Shown: positions 1 to 8,397 of the stretch, piece by piece
Layout of the letters: every line of letters begins with the position of its first letter
How positions within the stretch are numbered: position 1 is the stretch's first letter
DNA from: Rhodoferax sp.
GTDB lineage: Bacteria > Pseudomonadota > Gammaproteobacteria > Burkholderiales > Burkholderiaceae_C
DNA length: 32,788 nt
Assembly: GCA_025351745.1 (NCBI GenBank)
Contig: JANXVI010000278.1
Location: forward strand, 1 to 32,788
Direction: 5' to 3'
The notes under the pieces: generated by a model
The model's database searches: none
What the model saw: only the letters and a program-made list of their open reading frames with translations
Told to the model about the DNA's origin: nothing
Program-made: the position numbers and the translations under genes

Positions 1-1
1 C

Positions 2-1282
2 GAAAGCAAGCTGGTCTCCAAGTACACATCACTCAAGTCTGCGGCCCAAATCCCGTTCCGTGGTGAGAATTACAACCTCTCACGTCTGGCAGCATTTGCG
101 ATGGAGGCTGACCGTGCTACCCGCCAGGCCGCAAGCGAGGCACAGTGGGGATGGTTCACCTCCAACGCGGCCGAGCTTGATGCGATCTACGACGAACTGG
201 TCACGCTGCGCCACGCAATGTCCCAGAAGCTAGGATTCAAAAACTATGTTGAGATGGCCTACCGCATGCGCCAACGCAACGATAACGACGAAGCTGCCGT
301 CGCCAAGTTTCGCGCGCAGGTCCGCGATGACATCGTACCGTTGGCCCACAAGCTCAAGCAGACGCAAGCCAGGGATCTTGGCATAGACAAGGTGATGTAT
401 TGGGATGAAAAGGTCTGGGACATCCAGGGCAGCCCCCGCCCAAAAGGTGACCACGACTGGATGGTGGCGTGCGCCCAAACGATGTTTGACGAGGTTGGCA
501 ACGACATGGGAGAGTTTTTCGCCCAGATGCGCGAGCGCGGTCTGCTTGACCTCAAGGCCCGTGACGGCAAGGCGGGTGGCGGCTACTGCACCAGCATCAC
601 CGAATGGGGCCTGCCGTTCATTTTTGCGAATTTCAACGGCACCAGTGCCGATGTCACCGTTTTTACCCACGAGATGGGACACGCTTACCAGAACTATTCC
701 TCACGCCAACAGTGTTTGTCCGACTACTTCTGGCCTAGCGTCGACGCTGCTGAGGTTCACTCGATGAGTCTGGAGTACCTGACTTGGCCTTGGATGGAGG
801 AGTTTTTTGGCAAGGGCGACGCCGACCGTTTCCGTCGCCAGGAGCTGCAGGGCAAACTCGCCTTTTTACCCTATGGTGCGGCGGTCGATCATTTTCAACA
901 TCTTGTGTATGCAGAGCCGGATGCGACTGCTCAGCGCCGCCGCGAGATGTGGCAGGAGATGGAGCGGACGTACCTCCCTTGGCGCAACTACGGCGGAATG
1001 CAGCATGCGCGCCAGGGCGGCATGTGGCAGGCGCAGGCCCACATCTACGGCACTCCCTTTTACTACATTGACTACGTACTTGCCGAGACTTGTGCCATGC
1101 AATTTTGGGTGCGCGCCAACAAGGACCGGGCGGCGGCAATGAAGGACTATGTCGCGCTGTGCCGCCGCGGCGGCGAGGCGCCTTTCCAGTCGCTGGTGCG
1201 AGGTGCTGGTCTCGTGTCACCTTTCGATGACGGATGCCTGATCGATGTCGTCGGTCAGGCCAAGCGCTGGCTTGGTGTGTAG
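2..1282 (+). CDS. M3 family oligoendopeptidase, 5'-truncated by window edge
   Basis: Zinc metallopeptidase of the thimet/oligoendopeptidase F (M3) family, expected to cleave short peptides in the cytoplasm. The reading frame is open from base 2, so the first ATG at 101 is internal and the N-terminal part lies outside the window. The catalytic zinc motif HEMGH is at residues 190-194 counted from that ATG (FTHEMGHAYQ), and the downstream third-ligand glutamate is in AAEVHSMSLEYL. The region before it (GFKNYVEMAYRM) and the C-terminal IYGTPFYYIDY block are also typical of the family. The stop is TAG at 1280-1282. The GC-rich codon use resembles the right-hand flank rather than the central locus. 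The family call is safe; the exact subtype (PepF-like versus other M3B) is not resolvable here. Confidence 0.93.
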   Translation, partial: ESKLVSKYTSLKSAAQIPFRGENYNLSRLAAFAMEADRATRQAASEAQWGWFTSNAAELDAIYDELVTLRHAMSQKLGFKNYVEMAYRMRQRNDNDEAAVAKFRAQVRDDIVPLAHKLKQTQARDLGIDKVMYWDEKVWDIQGSPRPKGDHDWMVACAQTMFDEVGNDMGEFFAQMRERGLLDLKARDGKAGGGYCTSITEWGLPFIFANFNGTSADVTVFTHEMGHAYQNYSSRQQCLSDYFWPSVDAAEVHSMSLEYLTWPWMEEFFGKGDADRFRRQELQGKLAFLPYGAAVDHFQHLVYAEPDATAQRRREMWQEMERTYLPWRNYGGMQHARQGGMWQAQAHIYGTPFYYIDYVLAETCAMQFWVRANKDRAAAMKDYVALCRRGGEAPFQSLVRGAGLVSPFDDGCLIDVVGQAKRWLGV

Positions 1283-1580
1283 GCCCTCAAACTGCACTCC
1301 AGCCATTCTGTGTTTGGCTTGCAACTGGTTAAAGAACTTTAGCCTGGCAGTCCGAGCCCTTAAACGGCAGCTTTTGCCCCCCTACGGGTAGCCCGCATCC
1401 ATTCTTTGAACTGTCGAACGAGAACGATTGTCTTCAAGAAAGCGGGCACTCAACAATGTCTGCAGATGGCCCGGAGTTGAGATCGACCCAAGGCGGAAGT
1501 AGACTAGCGGGAAATCGTAGCCATACATCAGGCATAGGATGTCTTAACTCCAGTTTCTGCACCACACGGTCGTTCAAGCA
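1283..1580. other. Intergenic region, no gene seen
   Basis: About 300 bases between the M3 peptidase stop and the DUF3142-like gene. The only listed ORF here (1456-1647) runs into the next gene in another frame and has no recognisable content. I see no convincing terminator hairpin or strong promoter hexamers. It presumably carries the promoter for the 1581-5115 pair. Confidence 0.5.
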
Positions 1581-2831
1581 ATGTCCAAGCGCTTCAATTC
1601 ACTCTTGTTCGTTCGAGCAACGAGGTGGAGTCTGTTTGTTGGCCTAGTCCTTGCGGTTGCAGGATGGTGCGTACAAGACGCTTTTCGCACACATCCCAAG
1701 CGCTTGGAGCAAGATGCCTACATCTGGCAAATGGTTTGGAAAGATGCACTGCGCCAATCAGTGGGCGAAAACGCTGCGCTTGTGCGCGCCTGGCGTGTAC
1801 TGTTTGCGCATGTCGCTGTCGACGGTCGGGTACGGCGGCCTGATGTGGATGCCAAGGTTTTGCGCGCCAGCGAGCGACCTGTAGTGGTCGTTGTCCGCAT
1901 TGAAGGTCAGATTGAGGCATTTGAGATCAACGATCTGCGCGCCAAAGCACTCGGAGCATTGCGGGAGGCACACGACGCGGGATTGACAGTTGCCGGGATC
2001 GAGATTGACCATGATTGCGCAAGCGCCAAGCTCGCGAGGTATACGCAGTTCCTGGCGAGCTTGCGGGAAGGATTGGGTACGGATACCCGAGTGTTCATTA
2101 CTGCACTGCCAGCCTGGCTTGGGACACCCACACTGCCAGCGCTGCTAGCTCAAGCGGACGAAGCTATTTTGCAAGTCCATGCAGTAGCTAACCCCCGGCA
2201 CGGGCTGTTCAATGCCACCCAGGCCTTGGCCTGGGTTGAGAGATTCAATGCCGTCGCTCCCCATCCTTTTCGTGTGGCCTTGCCAACCTACGGATCGCGT
2301 GTCCGCTACGACAGCTTCGGAAACATCGCCTCGGTGGAAAGTGAAACCCCTCTGGCCAACGGCGGCTCGGAGGGGACTGAACTGGTAGTTTCGCCCGCGC
2401 AAGTGCAGGGTTTTCTGGACGCACTCTCGGGCCAATCACTTGCGCGCCTGCAAGGCATAGCCTGGTTCCGGCTACCCACCGGAGACGATGCGCGCGCCTG
2501 GCATACCAACACCTGGCGCGCCTTGCTCACAGGAGTTCCCTTGCATGCAGACCTTCGCGTTACTGCCCGACCGGCGGAGAGTCCCGGCTTGTTCGACATT
2601 GTGCTGGTCAACAGGGGCGAAACCGACGCAGTGGGTCCCGGCGCAGTGGATGTACCAAGCCATTGCAGCATGCTGGATGGTGTCAACGGCTACCAGGTTG
2701 TAGGGCTCGCGACCGCGCGCCAACAGTTGAAAACCTCAGAAAGCTATCTGCTGAAACCCAAAGGCGAGCGCGCCATGGCGTGGGCTCGATGCGAGCACAA
2801 TCCTGAACATGACATTCGCGCCTCTCCATAG
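1581..2831 (+). CDS. DUF3142-like membrane-anchored protein
   Basis: 416-residue protein of unknown biochemical role. A basic N-terminus is followed by one hydrophobic segment (about residues 16-31, WSLFVGLVLAVAGWCV), suggesting a signal anchor with the rest in the periplasm. The body resembles the DUF3142 family: a strand-rich start (RPVVVVVRIEG), the block IEIDHDCASAKLARYTQFL around residues 140-158, then ITALPAWL and a TIM-barrel-like series of hydrophobic strands ending in GIAWFRLPTGDD. The fold resembles glycoside-hydrolase-like barrels, but I cannot point to catalytic acids with confidence. Its 3' end overlaps the next gene by 23 nt, so the two are almost certainly co-transcribed and probably work together. 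The family call rests on motif memory, without a profile search. Confidence 0.6.
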   Translation: MSKRFNSLLFVRATRWSLFVGLVLAVAGWCVQDAFRTHPKRLEQDAYIWQMVWKDALRQSVGENAALVRAWRVLFAHVAVDGRVRRPDVDAKVLRASERPVVVVVRIEGQIEAFEINDLRAKALGALREAHDAGLTVAGIEIDHDCASAKLARYTQFLASLREGLGTDTRVFITALPAWLGTPTLPALLAQADEAILQVHAVANPRHGLFNATQALAWVERFNAVAPHPFRVALPTYGSRVRYDSFGNIASVESETPLANGGSEGTELVVSPAQVQGFLDALSGQSLARLQGIAWFRLPTGDDARAWHTNTWRALLTGVPLHADLRVTARPAESPGLFDIVLVNRGETDAVGPGAVDVPSHCSMLDGVNGYQVVGLATARQQLKTSESYLLKPKGERAMAWARCEHNPEHDIRASP

Positions 2832-5115
2832 ATTTCGTCCGCTTCTGTTGATCTCGGCTGCCTTTATGACGCTGGCGATTGCCTGCGGCCCCGACTTTCA
2901 GCCCATGCTAGCCAAGCGACAGGCTGAACTGTCCAAACCGGTTCAGGGGAATTTTTTCTACGATGCGGCTCATCTCGTGGCGCGGCCCACGCAGAAATTT
3001 CCGGGAGGTGATGCCGCCGCCAGATATGCCAGCAGCAAACGCAATGCGGTGATTCCGGAGCATGAAGGTCTGTCTTCCTCACAGACTTTAGTCGTTCAAA
3101 AGATGCGCGATGCTGCGGATGGAGATTCAGCCTATGCTGTTGGTGCCGAGCTGCCCGAAGAAATACGAGCCTACACTGCAGGCGCCGTGGACTACCGTCT
3201 GGCGCGGGAGCATGGCACAGACTGCACCGCGAACAATGATCTTGAAGAGCCCAATCCAGACTGCGCGGCGGCGCAAGACAATGTGCGCATGGGAGTCGTG
3301 GCCCTGCAGCGCGCGGCCAAGCGCTTTGAATCTGTGTTGCAACTCAAGCCGGGTGAACGCAAGCTGCGCGCGACCTGGGCCGCCTATTCGCTAGGACTGG
3401 TGTATAGCCAGCCCGGTGCCGTGTATTCCATGGAGTCAGCGGACAAATACTTTCAGCTGACGCGCCAGTTAGCGCAAGAGGCCGCCCTGGATCCTCAATT
3501 CCTAGCGCTCGACAGCCTGGGCGCACAGGCCCTGGTGCACCTGAATGCGAACGATATTCCTAAAGCGGTGGAGCTCTATGCCGAGCAGGCTGCCCATGGC
3601 TCGGAGCGGGCAGCGGAGTCCCTAGTATGGGTTTGCAAGAAGCTGTTCAACGACACCGCACTGCTGCGCGCACACATCCGGTCACCCATCGTGCAGAAGG
3701 CAGCCGTTGCTTTTGTGCTGGCCTATGGGAACAGCGCTGCCTATATGGCAGGCCTGCCTTATGCGTCGAACCCGGGCCAGGGAGAGGCAAAGCCATCTCG
3801 TCTGGCCCTGTTGACTGGAGCTCTGGAAGGGGCCGGCGTCAAGGAACCCCAGTACGCGGACCGGCTTGCAGCGGCGGCATATGGATACGGCCAGTTTGAC
3901 ACGGCCTCACGGTATGCAGCGAACGGCAAAACCACGGTGGCCTACTGGGTGCGTGCCAAGCTGGCGCTGCGCTCCGGCAATTCCAAGGACGCGACCCAAC
4001 ACTTCTCCAAAGCACTCGCGCAAATGGCCACTGAAGGCGCCGTCGATTCGCAATGGCAAGAAGACAACCACATGCGCCTGGCTGCCGAAAACGCCACCCT
4101 GACGCTAACGCGCGGTGACTTTCTGCTGGCGTTCCACCAGATGTATTCCGGCGGCTTCAGCTATTGGTTCGACCTAGCCTACCTGGCCGAGCGCGTGCTC
4201 ACGGTCGACGAATTGAAGACCTATGTGGACCAAAACCTGCCGGAGGCTGCGCCGAAGCCGCGTGCAGTCAAAGGGCAGACCCAGATTTTTTCGAACGAAT
4301 GGAAAGACCACGCATCCAACAAGATGCGCGATCTGCTGGCGCGACGCCTAATGCGTGAAGGGCGGTACGGCGAAGCATACGTGTATTTCCACTCGCCCGA
4401 AGACACACGTTTCAAGAATCCGGACACACGCCGTGATGCCAAGGCATATGCCGCCGCTCTGCGCTCGGCCGAGTCAGCGTGGACTAATATCGGCCGTGCG
4501 AAATCCCTGTTTGAAGCGGCGAGTCTTGCCCGATGGAAGGGTTTGGATATTATGGGATTTGAGCTTGCGCCAGACTACTTTGCGGTGGATGGCGACTTTG
4601 ACTTTGGCGCACCCGTGCCCAAGCGCAACGACATGGCCACCAAGAACGAGTTACAACGATACAAGACCAGTGGTGGTGCGATCGCCAAGCGCTTCCATTA
4701 CCGCTACGTCGCGACTGAGCTCGCCATTCGGTCCGCGCAGCTACTACCTACGCGGTCGGAGACCTATGCACAGGTCCTGAACAATGCTAGCGCATGGCTC
4801 ATCGACCGCGACTATGCGCAGGCCCGGAAGATCTACCAGCTCTATGTGGCCAACGGTGCCCGGGTCAATTGGTCCACGCCTTTTGCTCGCTCGTCTGTTC
4901 CACCGAGCTTCTGGCGCGTCTATCTGTTCCAGGCACGTCAGTCCGTCAAACAATTGCGTCCTTGGGCCAGGCTCCACAAGCCGTTAGCATGGAGCATGAT
5001 CCTTGTCGCGGGTCTTGGACTGGCTGCAGTGGGTTGGTGGGTCTACCGCAGAGATGCTGAGCGAAGGACGCGCAACACCGCGGGTGGCATACCCCCAGGC
5101 AAGTCGTTTCACTAA
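2809..5115 (+). CDS. Large alpha-helical (TPR-like) envelope lipoprotein
   Basis: 768 residues. The N-terminus reads as a lipoprotein signal (hydrophobic LLLISAAFMTLAIAC, lipidation cysteine about C26, although the -3 alanine is not the commonest residue). The body is rich in paired amphipathic helices of the TPR/Sel1 kind, for example EADKYFQLTRQ-type and AARYGYGQFDTASRYAANGK-like segments, so a protein-binding solenoid is likely. A second hydrophobic stretch near residues 727-745 (WSMILVAGLGLAAVGWWVY) is followed by an arginine-rich tail, predicting a C-terminal membrane anchor with a cytoplasmic end. A lipoprotein signal and a C-terminal TM helix together are unusual. The ATG lies inside the upstream DUF3142-like gene with a poor Shine-Dalgarno, consistent with translational coupling. 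No enzymatic motif is seen and I do not recognise a specific function. Confidence 0.7.
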   Translation: MTFAPLHRFRPLLLISAAFMTLAIACGPDFQPMLAKRQAELSKPVQGNFFYDAAHLVARPTQKFPGGDAAARYASSKRNAVIPEHEGLSSSQTLVVQKMRDAADGDSAYAVGAELPEEIRAYTAGAVDYRLAREHGTDCTANNDLEEPNPDCAAAQDNVRMGVVALQRAAKRFESVLQLKPGERKLRATWAAYSLGLVYSQPGAVYSMESADKYFQLTRQLAQEAALDPQFLALDSLGAQALVHLNANDIPKAVELYAEQAAHGSERAAESLVWVCKKLFNDTALLRAHIRSPIVQKAAVAFVLAYGNSAAYMAGLPYASNPGQGEAKPSRLALLTGALEGAGVKEPQYADRLAAAAYGYGQFDTASRYAANGKTTVAYWVRAKLALRSGNSKDATQHFSKALAQMATEGAVDSQWQEDNHMRLAAENATLTLTRGDFLLAFHQMYSGGFSYWFDLAYLAERVLTVDELKTYVDQNLPEAAPKPRAVKGQTQIFSNEWKDHASNKMRDLLARRLMREGRYGEAYVYFHSPEDTRFKNPDTRRDAKAYAAALRSAESAWTNIGRAKSLFEAASLARWKGLDIMGFELAPDYFAVDGDFDFGAPVPKRNDMATKNELQRYKTSGGAIAKRFHYRYVATELAIRSAQLLPTRSETYAQVLNNASAWLIDRDYAQARKIYQLYVANGARVNWSTPFARSSVPPSFWRVYLFQARQSVKQLRPWARLHKPLAWSMILVAGLGLAAVGWWVYRRDAERRTRNTAGGIPPGKSFH

Positions 5116-5902
5116 GAACCATAGTGTTTCACGATGGAAAGATCATCACTGCGTTCACAACTACCGCGCAGGTATCAATTGGATCTCCGGCAGCGGTCGT
5201 TCCCCGATGACTGCTGTTGTTAAGCGTTGTAGGATGCCCGCCCGTGCAGGCGCGCCAATGGTGCCACGAACACCCGCGAAGGGTGGGCGTCGTACAAGCC
5301 CCAGGGGAGGAAACCGCGGGGCGATAGACAACGCGCGCGCAAACCAAATTGTTATAGCGCTATGGCGATTTGAAGTTGCCAGTGACCACGATGCGGCGAT
5401 GCAGCAGTGCGAAGCTGGCATGCAATCTCCTGAGAGGCTTGCCCCATGGTGTAAATCGCTCGCGATTGGCTATGCGTAGGTGGGAATAAAGGGATGCCAA
5501 ATCCCCAGCAGGCAAACCCATCCCCGCTGACGTGCCGAATGGTTTCGTCAGATGCCTGGCCGTTACCTGGGCAAGCGTTTGTCATGGCACACCTAGCTCT
5601 GTCGGTGGCGTACGAATCGTCTGACCCCGCACAAAGGATTTCACAACAAGCATTTGCGCGCCGCAGTGCACACACACAAAGTTCGGCCGCACCGGCTCTT
5701 CGGTTGCGGCATTGGTGTCATGTCATATTTCCGCAATGCCTACTCTCAACCGAGAAGCACGACCATTAGCAGGTCGGCACAAGTGCCTGCCCACCCGCGT
5801 CTGGTAAGCCCAGCCTGCCTGCCGCGCAAACAGCTGAATGCTATCAAATATAGAGCTGCTTACACAATATCTGAGAGGGCTGGCGGCCATTTAAGCAAAT
5901 AC
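5116..5902. other. Long convergent intergenic region without a convincing gene
   Basis: Roughly 790 bases between two genes that end towards each other, so no promoter is required here. The ORFs listed in it (5003-5479, 5352-5675, 5654-5980 and others) have no domain-like content, no good ribosome sites, and protein compositions typical of shadow frames. A weak GC hairpin (GCCCC 5298-5302 with GGGGC 5318-5322) lacks a U-tract. The right end holds the repeat copy listed separately. It may be decayed coding DNA, but I cannot identify a parent gene. Confidence 0.5.
5840..5897 (-). repeat. Interspersed intergenic repeat, copy 1
   Basis: A stretch beginning gctatcaaatatagagctgc and ending gagggctggcggccattt. 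It contains a small GCTAT/ATAG(A)GC palindrome. Its reverse complement aligns with the copies at 28117-28173 and 31356-31410 (shared GGCC-N-CTAGCCC block and CTATCAA palindrome). Resemblance to a repeat common between Comamonadaceae genes is from memory. It lies a few bases past the stop of the minus-strand caspase gene, where its hairpin could help end transcription. Confidence 0.6.
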
Positions 5903-8230
5903 TCATGGCATCGACCTAGCCACCCGGAAGCCGACGTCGCAATCACGGCTACTGGGTGTTCCCTTGCCGCGGCTGGCTGAGCGCAGGTCTGGCGCGTCGT
6001 TGAACCATGAGCCGCCGCGGCGAACTCTGTGTTTTTGCTCTCCACCCACTTCCCAGGCACTTGCATCTGTTGGCGCGGCGTTGTAATTGTCGTGATACCA
6101 GTCTTGCACCCAATCCCAGACATTGCCGTGCATGTCAAATAGCCCGAACGCGTTGGCAGGAAATTGGCCCACAGGGGCGGTGAATTCCCAGCGGTCACGC
6201 CCTTGCGTTTGCGGGCCGCAGCAGGGTGCTTTGCCGTAATTGGCATATTCATGGCTGGCTGGACCTGCCCAAGAGTAGGCTGTTTGCGTGCCCGCGCGCG
6301 TCGAGTATTCGCGTTCGGACTCGCTCAAGAGTCGGTATGTTTTGCCACTGCTTTGGCTGACCCATAGGGCGTACGCCTGGGCGTCGTTCCACGTCACACA
6401 GACGACCGGATGGTCCTCTCCCTGGGTGAAGCCCACGTTGCGCCAGTTAAAGCTGGCATTTTTTTTCCAGGTGCCGGCCTCCCACCCATAACAGCCATCA
6501 CCTTGTTCGGCTTCGGTCTTGTAGTTCTTGGCGCGCACAAAGACGGCAAATTCAGCTTTGGTCACTGGGTAACGTCCGGCTGCAAAGCCGCGCACGGAAA
6601 TGGCGTGAACCGGTTTGGCATCATCACCAGCATCGTTGCCACCCATCTGGAAGCTGCCGGCCGGCACAATGACCATCTCCGGGCATTCTTTGCAGTCTTT
6701 AAACACCTTGCCGGGATGGGTTTCTACGCTGTCGTGCTTGGGCGGGACGGGAATGGGAACGGGAATGGAACTGGCGGTCGCAGACGCCGGAGCACTGCCA
6801 CTGGCAGTGGATTTGGAAGCGGTGTCTTGCTCAGCAATGTTTCTAAGCTCGATTCGGGCCAAGGCCACATATTTGCCTTTGGGGTACTGCTTGACGTAGG
6901 CTTCGTAGTAGGTGCGCGTCCCTTTGCTCTTGACCTCGTTCCAAAACGGAGTTTCAGTATCTTCTCGCACCACGCTTTCCGCCGCGGGCGCGCTGACTGT
7001 AGTGCTGCCGCGTGTCGCTTGCTCCGACGTGGCAACTGGCGCAGGGGTCGCGACTGGAGGCGGCGAGGATTTTGGAGCCACGGGGTTGAAGAAGAAGTCG
7101 CCCCGCAAGCTACCCTCTACCCAGGGTTCCTGCTTGCCTTGGGTTTGGCCAACAACCTGGTTGGTGACCCTTTTGAGCATGAGTTCTATCGGGAGGCCCG
7201 GTGTATCCATCTGTGCCAGTAACGATTCGGTGTAGACACCGTTTTTCCCCGCTCCGTCCGAAGCGACGCTGCCGGGTTTTGTGGCGTAGTGAATCAACGT
7301 TCCAGTCGCTGCCTCTGCCTTGGCCAATCCCCGCGTGCCACTGCGAAAACTGCGGGCGTAGGGGTTATCGCGGCAGGCATCTAACAGCACCAGGCTGACG
7401 CGGGCTTTGCCTTCTTCCATGTTATCCAGCAACGAACCCATATTCAGACTTTGCAAGGGCACGTCCTCTTCGCTGCTGATGACCGAGTCGACCGCCGGGA
7501 AGTAGTTTTGCCCTTTGAACTGAATGCCATGGCCCGCGTAAAAGAACAAGGCCTCTCCACCCGGTGTGATCGCGCTTCGAAATTCACGATAAATTGATCC
7601 AATCTCTTGAACCTTGACGTTCTCACGCAACAACACCACAAAACCGAGTTTGCGAAGTTTGGCGGCGATGGCTCGGGCGTCGTTGACAGGGTTAGTAAGT
7701 GGCCCGCTTTTGTAAGCACTATTGCCAATGACCAAGGCGACACGCTTGCCGTTGGAAGTCGATGACACTGGTGCGGGCAGGTTGGGTGCGTCGGAGCTCA
7801 GTCCGGCTGACCTGGCGGAAGGGCCCGCGGCGGAACGGACTGCAGGTGTGCCTGCGCCAGCCACAAAGTCTCGGGCATTCAAAATGAGTTCACGGTCTGC
7901 GCCAAAGCAGGGCAAGGCGGTGCTCAGCCCCTGGAGTTGCAGTTTGCCTCCCATCACCACCTTGTATCCGCCCGGCTTGTCGTAAGTGTGTGTGTCTTGC
8001 AGTTGCGCTTGCTTTGCGGGGAAACGCAGCATTTTGGATTCGCCGTCTCCATAGTCCAACGCAAGGCCGCATTCGCTGCTGCCTTCAGGGCGCTGGATGC
8101 TGATCTGAAAGACCTTGCCCACGGCGACTTCGGATGTCGGCGATTTGAGCACATAGCCGGGTGTTCCTTGCGCCAGCGCAACAAGGTTAATCATGCCTGT
8201 AAGCATGGCGACGAATGCCAGTGTTTTCAT
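5903..8230 (-). CDS. Secreted caspase-like protease (C14) fused to an FGE/SUMF1-type domain
   Basis: 775 residues. A signal peptide (about 1-20, ending LVALAQ) is followed by a PKD-like beta-sandwich (about 25-120; LDYGDGES, HTYDKPGGYKV). A caspase/metacaspase-fold domain spans about 162-385: strand start GKRVALVIGNSAY, catalytic His234 in YAGHG and Cys286 in LDACRDNP, both present. A Pro/Ala/Ser linker carries one short helical unit (about 427-463, FWNEVKSKGTRTYYEAYVKQYP). The C-terminal 515-773 is a formylglycine-generating-enzyme-like domain (CPEMVIVPAGSFQMGG, LLSESEREY, GNVWDWVQDW, RRGGSWF, GFRVA). The end is GFRVA rather than GFRC, so true FGE oxidase chemistry is unlikely; a binding or scaffold role is more likely. 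It diverges from the plus-strand series at about 8398 and probably shares its control region. The 270-aa ORF at 6410-7222 is its antisense shadow. Cellular target unknown. Confidence 0.88.
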   Translation of the reverse strand: MKTLAFVAMLTGMINLVALAQGTPGYVLKSPTSEVAVGKVFQISIQRPEGSSECGLALDYGDGESKMLRFPAKQAQLQDTHTYDKPGGYKVVMGGKLQLQGLSTALPCFGADRELILNARDFVAGAGTPAVRSAAGPSARSAGLSSDAPNLPAPVSSTSNGKRVALVIGNSAYKSGPLTNPVNDARAIAAKLRKLGFVVLLRENVKVQEIGSIYREFRSAITPGGEALFFYAGHGIQFKGQNYFPAVDSVISSEEDVPLQSLNMGSLLDNMEEGKARVSLVLLDACRDNPYARSFRSGTRGLAKAEAATGTLIHYATKPGSVASDGAGKNGVYTESLLAQMDTPGLPIELMLKRVTNQVVGQTQGKQEPWVEGSLRGDFFFNPVAPKSSPPPVATPAPVATSEQATRGSTTVSAPAAESVVREDTETPFWNEVKSKGTRTYYEAYVKQYPKGKYVALARIELRNIAEQDTASKSTASGSAPASATASSIPVPIPVPPKHDSVETHPGKVFKDCKECPEMVIVPAGSFQMGGNDAGDDAKPVHAISVRGFAAGRYPVTKAEFAVFVRAKNYKTEAEQGDGCYGWEAGTWKKNASFNWRNVGFTQGEDHPVVCVTWNDAQAYALWVSQSSGKTYRLLSESEREYSTRAGTQTAYSWAGPASHEYANYGKAPCCGPQTQGRDRWEFTAPVGQFPANAFGLFDMHGNVWDWVQDWYHDNYNAAPTDASAWEVGGEQKHRVRRGGSWFNDAPDLRSASRGKGTPSSRDCDVGFRVARSMP

Positions 8231-8306
8231 GCAACTTTCAGTGTCGGTTTGGTGACAATTTTGCAGTGGTTGAAGTTTACCAACGGCATTGTAAAAGCCA
8301 AGTATC

Positions 8307-8336
8307 TTGCACTTTTTTTTGCGTCAGTGGTATTGT
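8307..8336 (+). promoter_or_regulatory. Candidate sigma-70-type promoter for the plus-strand series
   Basis: TTGCAC (8307-8312) and TATTGT (8331-8336) are separated by 18 bases that include a run of eight T. They lie about 60 bases before the chosen start of the next gene, in the divergent gap. Each hexamer matches consensus only partly, so this is a weak prediction. Confidence 0.25.
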
Positions 8337-8384
8337 TCGCGCTTCGCGTGAAAAATTTCTCGAACTTGGCATGACCGAGTTTTT

Positions 8385-8391
8385 AGGGGGA
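8385..8391 (+). promoter_or_regulatory. Ribosome binding site deciding the start at 8398
   Basis: AGGGGGA sits 6 bases before ATG 8398. The upstream in-frame ATGs at 8215 and 8371 have no comparable site, and 8215 would overlap the divergent caspase gene, so 8398 is preferred. Confidence 0.6.
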
Positions 8392-8397
8392 CAGACG

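Noticed and set aside
735-1220. 161-aa minus-strand ORF
   Set aside because: Antisense to the M3 peptidase, whose coding frame is certain from HEMGH.
5003-5479. 158-aa plus-strand ORF in the long intergenic region
   Set aside because: Starts inside the preceding gene in another frame, with Arg/Pro-rich composition and no ribosome site or motif.
6410-7222. 270-aa plus-strand ORF
   Set aside because: Lies wholly antisense to the caspase-FGE gene, with low-complexity Gly/Arg/Thr content and no motif; a GC-driven shadow.
5903-8230. True formylglycine-generating activity for the FGE domains
   Set aside because: Both FGE-like domains end without the GFRC-type active cysteine and no sulfatase gene is present, so a binding role is more likely.
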